A stretch of 64,000 nt of DNA, taken from assembly GCA_017516065.1 (NCBI GenBank), contig JAFWDQ010000016.1:30115-94114 (forward strand), written 5' to 3'. The notes beneath the pieces were generated by a model. It did not search any database, was not told the DNA's origin, and saw only the letters and a program-made list of their open reading frames with translations. Both the position numbers and the translations under genes were made by a program. The stretch is from Oscillospiraceae bacterium (GTDB lineage Bacteria > Bacillota > Clostridia > Oscillospirales > Oscillospiraceae). Positions 42,093 through 50,855 of this stretch are shown here, in pieces (position 1 is the stretch's first letter; each line of letters starts with the position of its first letter).

Positions 42093-42674
42093 ATGGGAGA
42101 GCGGAAAACGGACCGGCGGACGGTCTATACGAAGGCATTGATCAAGGACACGCTGCTGGCGATGCTGGAGGAGATGTCCTTTGACCGGGTGACGGTGGCG
42201 GGGCTCTGCCGCAGGGCGGAGCTGAACCGCAGCACATTTTATCTGCACTATGAGGACATGCCGGCGGTGTTCGAGGAGCTGCTGGACGACGCCATGTCCG
42301 GCGTCACCGATCTGCTGGCTCATCTGTCGCTGATTTTTCGCGGGGAGGACTGCTGCGCCGGCTCCACGCCTTTCTGTCTGAAGATCAGGAATGAAAAATA
42401 CAGGGTCCTCTTCACGGACGATGCCCTGACCGGCCGTATCCTGGGCAAGCTGGCGGCCCAGCATCGGGACGGTGCGGTGCAGTCCTTCACAGAGAGCAGC
42501 GACCTGACGCCGGCCCAGGCGGAGGCGCTGTTTCTGTTCCAGATCAGCGGCTGCTTTGCCGTGGCCCGGCGGATGATGTCGCTGGACGATCCCGGCTGGG
42601 CGGAGATCCGCCGGGTGCTGGATCAGTTTATCCGGGACGGCTTCGGGCGGTATTTCGAGCCGATGGACCGGTGA
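42093..42674 (+). CDS. TetR/AcrR-family regulator
   Basis: 193 residues. N-terminal helix-turn-helix: KALIKDTLLAMLEEMSFDRVTVAGLCRRAELNRSTFYLHYEDMPAVFEEL, the TetR_N pattern with STFYLHY. The C-terminal ligand domain has CCAGSTPFC and is otherwise unremarkable. GGGAGGAG precedes the ATG. Likely autoregulated and controlling the divergent MATE pump through the operator at 42018-42038. Confidence 0.9.
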   Translation: MGERKTDRRTVYTKALIKDTLLAMLEEMSFDRVTVAGLCRRAELNRSTFYLHYEDMPAVFEELLDDAMSGVTDLLAHLSLIFRGEDCCAGSTPFCLKIRNEKYRVLFTDDALTGRILGKLAAQHRDGAVQSFTESSDLTPAQAEALFLFQISGCFAVARRMMSLDDPGWAEIRRVLDQFIRDGFGRYFEPMDR

Positions 42675-42712
42675 CGTTCTTATGCCGGACGGAGGGCATG
42701 CTTCTCTCGTAA

Positions 42713-42748
42713 AAAACAGCCGCGCTGCAGATGCAGCGCGGCTGTTTT
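42713..42748. terminator. Bidirectional terminator between tetR-like gene and DUF1540 gene
   Basis: A 16-bp perfect stem, AAAACAGCCGCGCTGC (42713-42728) with 42733-42748, AGAT loop, T tracts on both strands. Confidence 0.92.
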
Positions 42749-42762
42749 GCGTGTTCGTTCGG

Positions 42763-42960
42763 TTACTTGTTGTTCAGGCCCAGCTTTGCGCCGGGGCGGC
42801 AGGTGAAGGACGCGCACTCGGTGCCGGCGCAGTCGGTCACCTGGGCGGCACAGCGGGAGACGCTGATCTTATCCAGAGAGCAGTAGTTCTCGTCGCCGCA
42901 GTGGTAGGCGCACTGGGTCACGGAGCACCGGATGCTGGGATTGGAATTCTTGTTCTTCAT
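42763..42960 (-). CDS. DUF1540 small Cys-rich protein
   Basis: 65 residues with eight Cys: IRCSVTQCAYHCGDENYCSLDKISVS is the DUF1540 core, followed by CAAQVTDCAGTECASFTC. The Cys spacing suggests metal binding or disulfides. Common in sporulating Clostridia, where such proteins are often made in spores; role unknown. A GGAGG site lies seven bases before the ATG. Confidence 0.85.
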   Translation of the reverse strand: MKNKNSNPSIRCSVTQCAYHCGDENYCSLDKISVSRCAAQVTDCAGTECASFTCRPGAKLGLNNK

Positions 42961-43018
42961 CGAAACGACCTCCTGTCCGTTTTGCGGTACGGAGATAGTA
43001 TGGACGAACAGGAAAAAA

Positions 43019-43945
43019 CTATACGTCGTCGGGGACGCGGGAGCTATTCATGGCCTTGAAATCCGTCAGGATCACGATGGCGCCCAGAATACAGGCAAAG
43101 CCGACCAGATCAATGGCGCCGAAGGCGGTCTTCAGCCAGAGAGCGGAGAAGGCGGTGGCGGACACCGGCTCCAGGCAGGAGGTCAGGGAGGCCCGCTCCG
43201 GCCCGATCCCCTTGAGACTGTAAATGAACAGCGTGTAGGCGATCACCGTGCCCACCACGACGATGCCCACCATGGCCAGAAAAAAGGGAAAATCCATGGA
43301 GATCTCAAACGTCCAGGGCTTCACGACTGCCGCCAGAGGGACAGCGCCGATGATCATGGCCAGCCCGGTCACCGGCAGACTGCCGTACTTCGGCAGGAGC
43401 CCTGTGGGGATCATGGTGTAGAGGACCAGCCCCACGGCGGACAGCAGACCCCAGACCAGGGCCTGACGGGAGATCATCAGGGAATGGATGTTGCCGTGGG
43501 TGGCCAGCAGGAAGGTGCCGCCGACGGCGCAGACAAGGGCCAGGATCTCCTTTTTTCGGGGCAGACGCAGTTCCTTGATGCAGACGATGAGCATGATGAA
43601 CACGGGCCCCAGATACTGCAGCACCGTGGCGGTGCCGGAGTTGGAGTACTGGATGGCGGTGAGATAGCAGTACTGGCTGACCAGGATGCCCAACAGAGCA
43701 AAGGCGACGGCGATGAGCAGGTCCCTGCCGCAGCGCAGCAGGGCAAGCAGCTCCCGCCGGGCCACCACGAGATTGATGATCAGCAGTATAATGCCGGAGG
43801 AGAGCATCCGGACGGCTGTGAGCCAGCTGGCGTTCACGCCCTTGATCTGGAACAGGTACTGGCCGCAGGTCCCGGAGAAGCCCCAGCACACGGCGGCGAT
43901 CAGACAGGTGACGGTGCAGAATCCGGCCGTATTATTCCGTTTCAT
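43019..43945 (-). CDS. EamA/DMT-family transporter
   Basis: 308 residues from MKRNNTAGF with AAGGAGG upstream; the longer frame lacks a ribosome site. Ten membrane helices in two EamA repeats: CLIAAVCWGFSGTCGQYLF starts the first, LVWGLLSAVGLVLYTMIPTGLLPKYG the second, and the final repeat ends EPVSATAFSALWLKTAFGAIDLVGFACILGAIVIL. Exports or imports small metabolites such as amino acids or nucleosides; substrate unknown. Between ireB and the DUF1540 gene, with the ireB terminator in the gap. Confidence 0.9.
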   Translation of the reverse strand: MKRNNTAGFCTVTCLIAAVCWGFSGTCGQYLFQIKGVNASWLTAVRMLSSGIILLIINLVVARRELLALLRCGRDLLIAVAFALLGILVSQYCYLTAIQYSNSGTATVLQYLGPVFIMLIVCIKELRLPRKKEILALVCAVGGTFLLATHGNIHSLMISRQALVWGLLSAVGLVLYTMIPTGLLPKYGSLPVTGLAMIIGAVPLAAVVKPWTFEISMDFPFFLAMVGIVVVGTVIAYTLFIYSLKGIGPERASLTSCLEPVSATAFSALWLKTAFGAIDLVGFACILGAIVILTDFKAMNSSRVPDDV

Positions 43946-43967
43946 GGGCGCCGCCTCCTTGAATAGA

Positions 43968-44010
43968 ATGAAAGATACGGCAGGCGAGAGCTTGGCCTGC
44001 CGTATCTTGA
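43968..44010 (-). terminator. Terminator of ireB
   Basis: A 14-bp perfect stem (43972-43985 with 43995-44008) with a nine-base loop. The minus strand continues TTTCATTC, a modest T tract. Confidence 0.65.
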
Positions 44011-44034
44011 AAAAGCGCAGTAAATCGGCGCCCA

Positions 44035-44280
44035 TCAGTCCATCAGATAATGACGCACCAGATCCTGGAGCAGCTCATCCCGGTCGATCTTTCGGATCAG
44101 GCTGCGGGCATTGTTGTAGTTGGTGATATAGGTGGGGTCCTCTGAGAGAATATAGCCCACGATCTGGTTAATGGGGTTGTAACCCTTTTCCCGCAGGGCG
44201 TTATAGATGGTGATGAGGATCTCCTTATTGGTCTTGTCCTTATCCTGCACGACGTCAAATTTTCGGGTAAAATCCTGCAT
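44035..44280 (-). CDS. ireB: IreB-family regulatory phosphoprotein
   Basis: 81 residues from [15 protein letters not shown] with GGAGGG seven bases upstream; five more in-frame residues precede it. The family hallmarks [51 protein letters not shown] are present. In Enterococcus IreB is phosphorylated by the PASTA kinase IreK and controls cephalosporin tolerance. The Thr residues usually phosphorylated lie near the N-terminus (possibly Thr5 or Thr17 here). No IreK gene in the window. Confidence 0.93.
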   Translation of the reverse strand: MQDFTRKFDVVQDKDKTNKEILITIYNALREKGYNPINQIVGYILSEDPTYITNYNNARSLIRKIDRDELLQDLVRHYLMD

Positions 44281-44310
44281 AGTGCATCCCTCCACCCCAA
44301 TATTGACTTT

Positions 44311-44339
44311 ATTCTATTTCATTTTTCGGTAAAAGTAAA
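44311..44339 (-). promoter_or_regulatory. Promoter of ireB
   Basis: Minus-strand TTTACT (44339-44334), 17 bases, TAGAAT (44316-44311). Confidence 0.6.
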
Positions 44340-44418
44340 GGGGCGCGAAAAAGATGTAATCATAATGTAACATTTCCCGCTCCGGGTGCCGGAGAGGTAA
44401 GAGCGGAAGGGCGCAGTT

Positions 44419-46797
44419 TTACCGCAGGACGGCCCCCAGCTCGCTTTTCAGCAGCTCCAGGATGGCCTTGATCTCGGCGTCGGCCTGGGCGTCGGTGAGG
44501 GTGGCCTCGTCGGAGCGCAGCGTCAGAGAAAAGGCCACGCTCTTCTTCCCCTCGGGGATGGGAGCGCCGGCGTAGATGTCGAACAGCGTGACCTCCCGGA
44601 GCAGCCCGCCGGCGCCCCGGCGGATGCAGTCCTCCAGAGCGGCCACAGTGACGTCCACGCCGCAGACCACGGCGATGTCCCGGCTCACGGCGGGGAATCG
44701 GGGCAGGGGCGTATACTGGGCCTCCGGGCCCCGGAGGGACAGCAGGGTCAGGAAATCCAGCTGGGCGGCAAACAGCGGCGTATCCGCGCCGTAGGCGTCG
44801 GCCACCAGAGGATGGATCTGCCCGATGACGCCCAGCTCCGTACCGTTCACGGAGATGACGGCGCAGCGGCCGGGGTGATAGGAGGGATCGTCGGTGCGGG
44901 CGGTAAAGGCGGCGCCGGGGACGTTCATGCCCCGTAGGATCGCCTCCACAGCGCCCTTGAGCCGGAAGAAGTCCATGTCGCCGCCGTAGGCGCCCAGAGA
45001 CAGGATGGGCCGCTCGTCGGCCAGCATATCGTCCTCATGGGGCAGATAGATCGTGGCCAGCTCGTACATCCGGACGGAGGGATTGCGGAAGCTGATGTTC
45101 CGGCCCAGGGTCTCCAGCAGGGAGGGCAGGGCCGTGGTGCGCATGACGCTGGTGTCCTCGCCCAGGGGATTGAGCAGGGTAACGGATCTGCGGCGGGGAT
45201 CATCCTCGGGCATGCGGATCTTGTCGTACCAGGAGGGGCTGATGAAGGAGTAGGTGAGGATCTCGCTGTAGCCCATGCTGCGGCACAGTTCGCCCAGCTT
45301 TTTCTCCGCCTTCTGCTTGTCCGACAGGCCGCCCTGTGCGCCGCTGCCCTGCATGAGGGTGGTGGGCAGCTTGTTGTAGCCGTAGAGCCGGGCCACCTCC
45401 TCCGCCAGATCGGAGTAGTGGCACACGTCGCCCCGCCAGGAGGGAACGCGGACCGTATCGCCGTCGATGCCGAAGTCCAGCCAGCGCAGGGACTCTTTCA
45501 TGTCCTCGGCGGAGAAATCCGTGCCCAGCAGGCGGTTGATCTTGTCCGCGTCCAGAGGCAGGGACACCGGCTCCGCGTCGGCGGCGATGACGTCGATGAC
45601 GCCGTCCACCACCTCGCCGGCGCCCAGCAGCTCCACCAGCTCGCAGGCCCGTTCCACGGCGGGGAGGGTGTTGAGGGGATCCAGCCCCTTCTCAAAGCGG
45701 CCGGAGGCGTCGGTGCGCATGCCCAGTGCCGCGGCGGTGCGGCGCACGGAGACGCCGTTGAAGTTGGCGGACTCGAAGACCACGGCGGCTGTATCGCCGA
45801 CGATCTCGGAGTTGGCGCCGCCCATGACGCCGGCCACGCCCACGGGACGGGACTCATCGGCGATGACCAGCATATCCTCCGTCAGCTTCCGCTCGTTGCC
45901 GTCCAGGGTCTGCAGGGTCTCCCCGGGAGCCGCCCGGCGGACGATGATCTTCCCGCCCTGCACGCAGGAGAAGTCGAAGGCGTGCATGGGCTGACCGTAT
46001 TCCAGCATGACGTAGTTGGTGATGTCCACGATATTGTTGATGGGCCGCACGCCGGAGGCGTGGAGCCGCTTGCGCATCCACAGGGGAGAGGGGGCGATTT
46101 TGACGTTCTTCACCATCCGGGCGGTGTACCGGCGGCACAGGTCCGGATCGGCGATCTCCACGTCCAGCATCTCGGCCGCGCTGCCGCCGCTGCCCCGGAC
46201 CTCCGGAGTGTGGAGCCGCAGAGGCGTGCGGAAGGTGGCGGCGGCCTCCCGGGCCAGTCCGATGACGGACAGGCAGTCCGGGCGGTTGGGAGTGATCTCA
46301 AACTCCACCACATGGTCGTCCAGACCCAGTACGGGCCGGATGTCGTCCCCGGGTCTGCAGGGCTCCTGCAGGATGAGGATGCCGTCCTCGACGGCGTAGG
46401 GGAAGTTGTGGACGGTGAGCCCCAGCTCCTTGAGGGAGCAGAGCATGCCGTCGGAGGTCACGCCCCGGAGCACGCCGCTGGTGATATGGACGCCGCCGGG
46501 GAGGAAGGAGTCGTGGAGAGCGGCGGGGACCAGATCCCCCTGCCTCACGTTCTGGGCGCCGGTGACGATCTGAACGGGCTGGGCCCGGCCCACGTCCACC
46601 TGACAGATCCACATGTGGTCGGAATCCGGATGGCGGACGATCTCCTTGACCTGACCCACCACCACGTTGCGTATCTCCGCGCCCAGATCCGTGGTGACCT
46701 CCACCTTGGAGCCGGACATGGTCATGGCCTCGGCAAAATCGCGGTCCGAGGCGTCAACGTCGACAAATTCGGAAAGCCATTCTCTTGAAAGCAGCAT
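44419..46797 (-). CDS. pheT: Phenylalanine--tRNA ligase beta subunit
   Basis: 792 residues, normal length for PheT. N-terminal tRNA-binding (EMAP-like) domain about 40-150, B3/B4 editing domain about 200-380 (RYTARMVKNVKIAPSPLWMRKRLHASGVRPINNIVDITNYVMLEYGQPMHAFD region), B5 domain, catalytic-like core (GYSEILTYSFISP), and C-terminal FDX-anticodon-binding domain (RFPAVSRDIAVVCGVDVTVAALEDCIRRGAGGLLREVTLFDIY). Forms an alpha2-beta2 enzyme with PheS. Eighteen bases after pheS with AGGGAGGG before the start. Confidence 0.97.
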   Translation of the reverse strand: MLLSREWLSEFVDVDASDRDFAEAMTMSGSKVEVTTDLGAEIRNVVVGQVKEIVRHPDSDHMWICQVDVGRAQPVQIVTGAQNVRQGDLVPAALHDSFLPGGVHITSGVLRGVTSDGMLCSLKELGLTVHNFPYAVEDGILILQEPCRPGDDIRPVLGLDDHVVEFEITPNRPDCLSVIGLAREAAATFRTPLRLHTPEVRGSGGSAAEMLDVEIADPDLCRRYTARMVKNVKIAPSPLWMRKRLHASGVRPINNIVDITNYVMLEYGQPMHAFDFSCVQGGKIIVRRAAPGETLQTLDGNERKLTEDMLVIADESRPVGVAGVMGGANSEIVGDTAAVVFESANFNGVSVRRTAAALGMRTDASGRFEKGLDPLNTLPAVERACELVELLGAGEVVDGVIDVIAADAEPVSLPLDADKINRLLGTDFSAEDMKESLRWLDFGIDGDTVRVPSWRGDVCHYSDLAEEVARLYGYNKLPTTLMQGSGAQGGLSDKQKAEKKLGELCRSMGYSEILTYSFISPSWYDKIRMPEDDPRRRSVTLLNPLGEDTSVMRTTALPSLLETLGRNISFRNPSVRMYELATIYLPHEDDMLADERPILSLGAYGGDMDFFRLKGAVEAILRGMNVPGAAFTARTDDPSYHPGRCAVISVNGTELGVIGQIHPLVADAYGADTPLFAAQLDFLTLLSLRGPEAQYTPLPRFPAVSRDIAVVCGVDVTVAALEDCIRRGAGGLLREVTLFDIYAGAPIPEGKKSVAFSLTLRSDEATLTDAQADAEIKAILELLKSELGAVLR

Positions 46798-46815
46798 ATC
46801 GATCCACCCTCCCTC

Positions 46816-47841
46816 TTAAAACTGCGCCAGGAAGCGCATGTCGTTTTCAAAGATCAGCCGCAGGTCGCTGATGGAGAAGCGCCGCATGGTCATGCGCTCC
46901 AGACCGATGCCGAAGGCAAAGCCGCTGTAGACCTCGGTATCGATACCGCAGCCCTCCAGCACCTTGGGATGGACCATTCCCGCGCCCAGCAGCTCGATCC
47001 AGCCCTCGTTCTTGCAGACCCGGCAGCCCTGTCCCTTACACTCGAAGCACTGGACATCCAGCTCGCAGGAGGGCTCGGTGAAGGGGAAGTGATGAGGCCG
47101 GAAGCGCACCACGCTGTCAGGCCCGTAGAGCCGCTTGACCAGCGTCTCCAGAGTGCCCTTCAGATCCGCCATGGTGATACCCTTGTCCACCACCAGCCCC
47201 TCCAGCTGATGGAACATGGGGGAGTGGGTGGCATCCACCTCGTCCTTCCGGTAGACCCGGCCGGGGGCGATGATGCGCAGGGGCAGAGGCATGGTCTCCA
47301 TGGCCCGGACCTGCATGGGGGAGGTCTGGGTCCGCAGAAGGACGGAGGAATCCTCCGTGATGTAGAAGGTGTCGCCCCAGTCCCGGGCGGGATGACCCTC
47401 CTCGGTGTTCAGACGGGTGAAATTGTACTCTGCCAGCTCCACCTCCGGCCCCTCGGCGATGGAAAAGCCCATGCCGATGAACACGTCCTTGGCCTCGTCC
47501 AGGATCAGGGACAGAGGATGGCGATGACCCAGCTCCACCGGCGTGCCGGGGATGGTCACGTCCACGGCCTCCGCCTTCAGGCGCAGGGCCAGAGCGGCCT
47601 TTTCCAGCTTCTCCGCCTGGGCGGAGATGGCGCCGCCCAGGGCCTCCCGGACCTCATTGGCGATCTGGCCGATAACAGGCCGCTCCTCCGCGGAGAGCTT
47701 GCCCATCTGCTTTAGTACGGCGGTGAGCTGGCCCTTCTTTCCCAGATAGGACACCCGAAGGTTTTCCAGCGCTGCGGAGTCCTGGGCGCCTTCGATGGCC
47801 GCCAGGGCGTCTTTGCGAATTTCTTCCAGTTTCTGCTTCAT
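46816..47841 (-). CDS. pheS: Phenylalanine--tRNA ligase alpha subunit
   Basis: 341 residues from MKQKLEEIRK; a GTG four codons upstream is possible but lies too close to the GAGGAA site. N-terminal coiled coil, then a class II catalytic core: motif 1 region HPLSLILDEAKDVFIGMGFSIAEGPEVE, motif 2 APGRVYRKDEVDATHSPMFHQLEGLVVDKG, motif 3 GFAFGIGLERMTM near the end. Charges tRNA-Phe together with PheT. Expression is controlled by the T-box leader. Confidence 0.97.
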   Translation of the reverse strand: MKQKLEEIRKDALAAIEGAQDSAALENLRVSYLGKKGQLTAVLKQMGKLSAEERPVIGQIANEVREALGGAISAQAEKLEKAALALRLKAEAVDVTIPGTPVELGHRHPLSLILDEAKDVFIGMGFSIAEGPEVELAEYNFTRLNTEEGHPARDWGDTFYITEDSSVLLRTQTSPMQVRAMETMPLPLRIIAPGRVYRKDEVDATHSPMFHQLEGLVVDKGITMADLKGTLETLVKRLYGPDSVVRFRPHHFPFTEPSCELDVQCFECKGQGCRVCKNEGWIELLGAGMVHPKVLEGCGIDTEVYSGFAFGIGLERMTMRRFSISDLRLIFENDMRFLAQF

Positions 47842-47865
47842 GTATACCAGCACTTCCTCACAGTA

Positions 47866-48116
47866 AAATAAAAAAACAGCCTTTCCTCCCCATACACGGG
47901 GACGAAAGGCAGAGCTTCCGCGGTACCACCCACGATTCGCGCCGCGCAGGCGCGCACTTTACGCCCCGATAACGGAGGGCCTCCGGCCATGTCTCCATGG
48001 CGGCTCCCGGGCGAACAGACGATGCGCCTGGGACAGGCTTTCAGCCGATGACCCGTCCTCTCTGCCAGGCGGCAGCCACGTCATTTTCCCGTTCTGCGCC
48101 GTTTTTCCCTTTTAAC
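47866..48116 (-). promoter_or_regulatory. T-box riboswitch of pheST
   Basis: The conserved T-box element GGGTGGTACCGCGG is at 47936-47920 on the minus strand. It is followed by a terminator (stem 47881-47892 with 47899-47910, then T-rich to 47866). The 5' part holds the Stem I signatures AGAGAGGACGGG and GGCTGAAAGCC. A UUC at 48015-48013, in a likely Stem I internal loop, is the probable specifier codon for Phe. Uncharged tRNA-Phe would bind and stabilise the antiterminator, switching pheST on. Confidence 0.9.
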
Positions 48117-48122
48117 TTTATC

Positions 48123-48151
48123 ATTCTACCACGATGCAATACGGAATGCAA
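48123..48151 (-). promoter_or_regulatory. Promoter of the T-box-pheST operon
   Basis: Minus-strand TTGCAT (48151-48146), 17 bases, TAGAAT (48128-48123). The -35 is eight bases from the stop of the alpha/beta hydrolase gene upstream. Confidence 0.75.
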
Positions 48152-48158
48152 GAAAAAA

Positions 48159-49097
48159 TTAGGGCCCTGCGCAGCGCGCCCAGAAATCCAGGACCATGGC
48201 GATATACCGGGGCTTGTCTCTGAGATAGCTCAGACCATGGCCGGCGCCGGAGAAGGTCTGGTGCTCCACGGGGGAGGCGCAGGCAGACCGGATGACCTCG
48301 CTCATCTGACAGGGCACGAAGCGGTCATCCTCACCGTGAATGAGGAGGATGGGGATGCTCGTATGGGCCACCGCTTCCGGAGCGGAGGCGGCCGCAGGGC
48401 GAAAACCGCCGAACAGCACGGCGCCCAGCCGGGTAAAGGGCATCAGCAGCCACGCGGGAAGATGCAGGTCCCGGCAGACTTTGCGGATGATGGCGAGGGG
48501 GGTCGTATAGGGACTGTCGGCGATGATGCAGCGGACGTTTTTCGGCAGATCCAGCTCCGACGCCATAAGGACCGTGGCGGCGCCCATGGACACGCCGCTG
48601 AGATAGATGGACACATCCTCGCCGAAGCGGTTCACCGCCCAGCGGCACCAGTCCAGACAGTCGTACCGCTCTTTGACGCCGAAGGTGATGGTATGGCCCT
48701 GACTGCCGCTGTGGGCCCGCTGATCCACCAGCAGCAGATTGCGGCCGTTTTTCAGACTGATCATGGATACGCCGCAGTAGTCCCGGACGGCGGTCCCCCG
48801 GTAGCCGTGGAATCCGATGTCCAGGGGCGCGCCCTCAGCCACATGATAGTAGCGGCCCGTCAGCCGCAGACCGTCCCGGGAGGTGATGGACACGGGCTCA
48901 AAGGGGACGGGAGCCAGAGCGTCGATGAGCGCCAGCATCACGTCCTTCTGCGCCTCGTACTGTTCTCCCGGCGGCAGCTTATGGATGTCGTTCTGGTTGG
49001 CTTTTGGGGAATAAAAGGCGATGCGGTAGGTGATATAAGATGTACACAGGATCAGTACGATGACGGCAGCGATCACGATCCAGAGCGCCACGGGCAT
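48159..49097 (-). CDS. Membrane-anchored alpha/beta hydrolase
   Basis: 312 residues. N-terminal signal-anchor helix (5-24), then an alpha/beta hydrolase fold: nucleophile elbow GVSMGA (Ser), acid in HGEDDRFV (Asp), and His in GAGHGLSYL. HGYRGTAVRDY supplies the oxyanion region and QRAHSGSQGH follows. Resembles YqkD/BAAT-like serine hydrolases of Firmicutes; substrate unknown. Located upstream of pheST on the same strand but outside its transcript. Confidence 0.88.
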   Translation of the reverse strand: MPVALWIVIAAVIVLILCTSYITYRIAFYSPKANQNDIHKLPPGEQYEAQKDVMLALIDALAPVPFEPVSITSRDGLRLTGRYYHVAEGAPLDIGFHGYRGTAVRDYCGVSMISLKNGRNLLLVDQRAHSGSQGHTITFGVKERYDCLDWCRWAVNRFGEDVSIYLSGVSMGAATVLMASELDLPKNVRCIIADSPYTTPLAIIRKVCRDLHLPAWLLMPFTRLGAVLFGGFRPAAASAPEAVAHTSIPILLIHGEDDRFVPCQMSEVIRSACASPVEHQTFSGAGHGLSYLRDKPRYIAMVLDFWARCAGP

Positions 49098-49331
49098 GAC
49101 AGGTCCCTCCCTTGCGCTGGAACTATACCACAGACAGCGAAAAAAAGCAAGCGGGAGAGGCAGACGATCCGTCGGCGGGAGAAGGGAGGAGCCGCAGGGA
49201 CAACGCCGTGATTTTTCGGCGATTTGAGCGTCTGCGCCGTCCCGGGAGAGGTTGACAGTTCCCTGAAAATCGGGTAAAATAATCAGAATAAAATGCCCTT
49301 ACTGCGGGATGGAAGAGAAGGAGACAGGGAG
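49098..49331. other. Divergent intergenic region, no element recognised
   Basis: Separates the hydrolase (minus) from the DUF512 gene (plus). TTGACA at about 49253-49258 with a TAAAAT (49275-49280) 16 bases later is a plausible promoter for the plus-strand operon. Nothing else stands out. Confidence 0.5.
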
Positions 49332-50633
49332 ATGGCGGCGCAGATCACAGCAGTGGAGCCGGGCAGCCCGGCGGAAAGAGCCGGGATCCGCGTCGGAGAA
49401 AGCCTGCTTGAGGTGGACGGCAATCCCATTGCGGACGTGCTGGACTATGAGTATTTCACCTATGACGCACGCCTGTCTCTGATCCTGCAGACGGCGGAGG
49501 GAAAACGGAGAAAGGTCCGCATCCGCAAGGGAGCCGGAGAGCCTCTGGGGCTGTCCTTTGAGACCTATCTCATGGACCGGATCAACTCCTGCTCCAACCA
49601 CTGCCTGTTCTGCTTCGTGGACCAGCTGCCCCCGGGACTGCGGGAGTCGCTGTACTTCAAGGACGACGACGCCAGACTGTCCTTTCTCACCAGCAGCTAT
49701 ATCACCATGACGAATCTGACGGAGCGGGAGATCCGCCGGATCCTGGATCTGAAGATCAGTCCGCTGTATATCTCCGTCCACGCCTCCGATCCCGGGCTGC
49801 GGTGCAAGCTGCTGGGGAACCGGCGGGCGGGGGAGTGCATGGATCTGATGGGCCGCTTTGCCCGGCAGGGCATCACAATGCACTGTCAGATCGTCTCCTG
49901 TCGCGGGCTCAACGACGGCGAGGCGTTGCAGGAGACCATGGAGGCCCTCCGGGCCCTGCATCCGGCGGTGGCCAGCGTTTCCGTGGTGCCTGTGGGGCTG
50001 ACGAAGCACCGGCAGGGACTGTACCCCCTGGAGCCCTACGACCGAAGCAGCGCCGAGACCGTGGTGGATCGGGTGGAGGCCTATGCCGCCCGTTGTCTGG
50101 CGGAGTGCGGCAGCCGCATCTTCTTCTGTTCCGATGAGTTTTATCTCAAGGCGGAGCGGGCTCTGCCCCCGTATGAGGCGTATGAGGAGTTCCCCCAGCT
50201 GGAGAACGGCGTGGGGATGCTGCGGCTGATGGAGGGAGAGCTCCAAAGCGCGCTGCCGGACTTTTCCGGCGACACGGCCCGGCCCTTTTCCGTCGCCACC
50301 GGGCTGGCGGCCCGGCCCTGGCTGCGGCAGTGGATCGACTCCATGCCCCAGGGTCTCCGGGAGGCCTGCCGAGGCGTCTACGGCATCGAGAACCGGTTTT
50401 TCGGCGATACGGTGGACGTGGCGGGCCTGATCACCGGCGGCGACCTGATGGATCAGCTGGAGGGCCGGGATCTGGGAGAGCGTCTGCTGATCCCCGCCGT
50501 GATGGTCCGCCTGGGCGGAGATATGTTTTTGGATGACGTGACGCTGGCGCAGGCGTCGGAGCGGCTGGGCGTCCCGGTGATCCCCGTGGAGAGCGACGGC
50601 TACGCTCTGCTGTGCGCCATCGCGGAAGAATAG
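49332..50633 (+). CDS. DUF512 protein (PDZ-like plus radical-SAM-like domains)
   Basis: 433 residues from MAAQITAVE with AAGGAGA upstream. N-terminal PDZ-like domain (EPGSPAERAGIRVGESLLEVDGNPI, 1-70), then a radical-SAM-like N-terminal motif with CSNHCLFCFVDQLPPGLR (C-x3-C-x2-C, plausible Fe-S ligands), and a DUF512 C-terminus (GVYGIENRFFGDTVDVAGLITGGDLM, LGGDMFLDDVTLAQAS). This family consistently neighbours der in Clostridia, as here. Function unproven. Confidence 0.88.
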   Translation: MAAQITAVEPGSPAERAGIRVGESLLEVDGNPIADVLDYEYFTYDARLSLILQTAEGKRRKVRIRKGAGEPLGLSFETYLMDRINSCSNHCLFCFVDQLPPGLRESLYFKDDDARLSFLTSSYITMTNLTEREIRRILDLKISPLYISVHASDPGLRCKLLGNRRAGECMDLMGRFARQGITMHCQIVSCRGLNDGEALQETMEALRALHPAVASVSVVPVGLTKHRQGLYPLEPYDRSSAETVVDRVEAYAARCLAECGSRIFFCSDEFYLKAERALPPYEAYEEFPQLENGVGMLRLMEGELQSALPDFSGDTARPFSVATGLAARPWLRQWIDSMPQGLREACRGVYGIENRFFGDTVDVAGLITGGDLMDQLEGRDLGERLLIPAVMVRLGGDMFLDDVTLAQASERLGVPVIPVESDGYALLCAIAEE

Positions 50634-50672
50634 GAATACAGCAGGAATGCGCTTCAGACTGCGGGAAAGCCT

Positions 50673-50839
50673 CGCAGAGTTCGCGGCGCGCACGCCGCGA
50701 ATAGAGTCCAATTTGTTTTTTCCGGGAGCATGTATCACGGAAAAAACACTTCTCGCGGAGCGCCCGTGCGCCTTGCGGCGTGCGGGAAGCGCAGCGCAGC
50801 TTTCTCAAATCGAAGCCCAGCGCAGCGGGTTCGATTTGA
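50673..50839. repeat. Dispersed intergenic repeat, copy in front of der
   Basis: Begins CGCAGAGTTCGCGGCGCGCA (50673-50692), a near match to 2725-2744. It contains a TTTTTTCCG...CGGAAAAAA inverted repeat and ends with TCAAATCGAA (50805-50814) paired with TTCGATTTGA (50830-50839), a perfect ten-base hairpin. Accounts for most of the 220-base gap before der. Confidence 0.55.
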
Positions 50840-50855
50840 ATGAGGGAGAGAGACT

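Noticed and set aside
47997..49211. A 404-codon plus-strand frame opposite the T-box leader and the hydrolase gene
   Set aside because: It crosses a well-defined riboswitch and promoter on the other strand and lies antisense to a clear alpha/beta hydrolase; no ribosome site.
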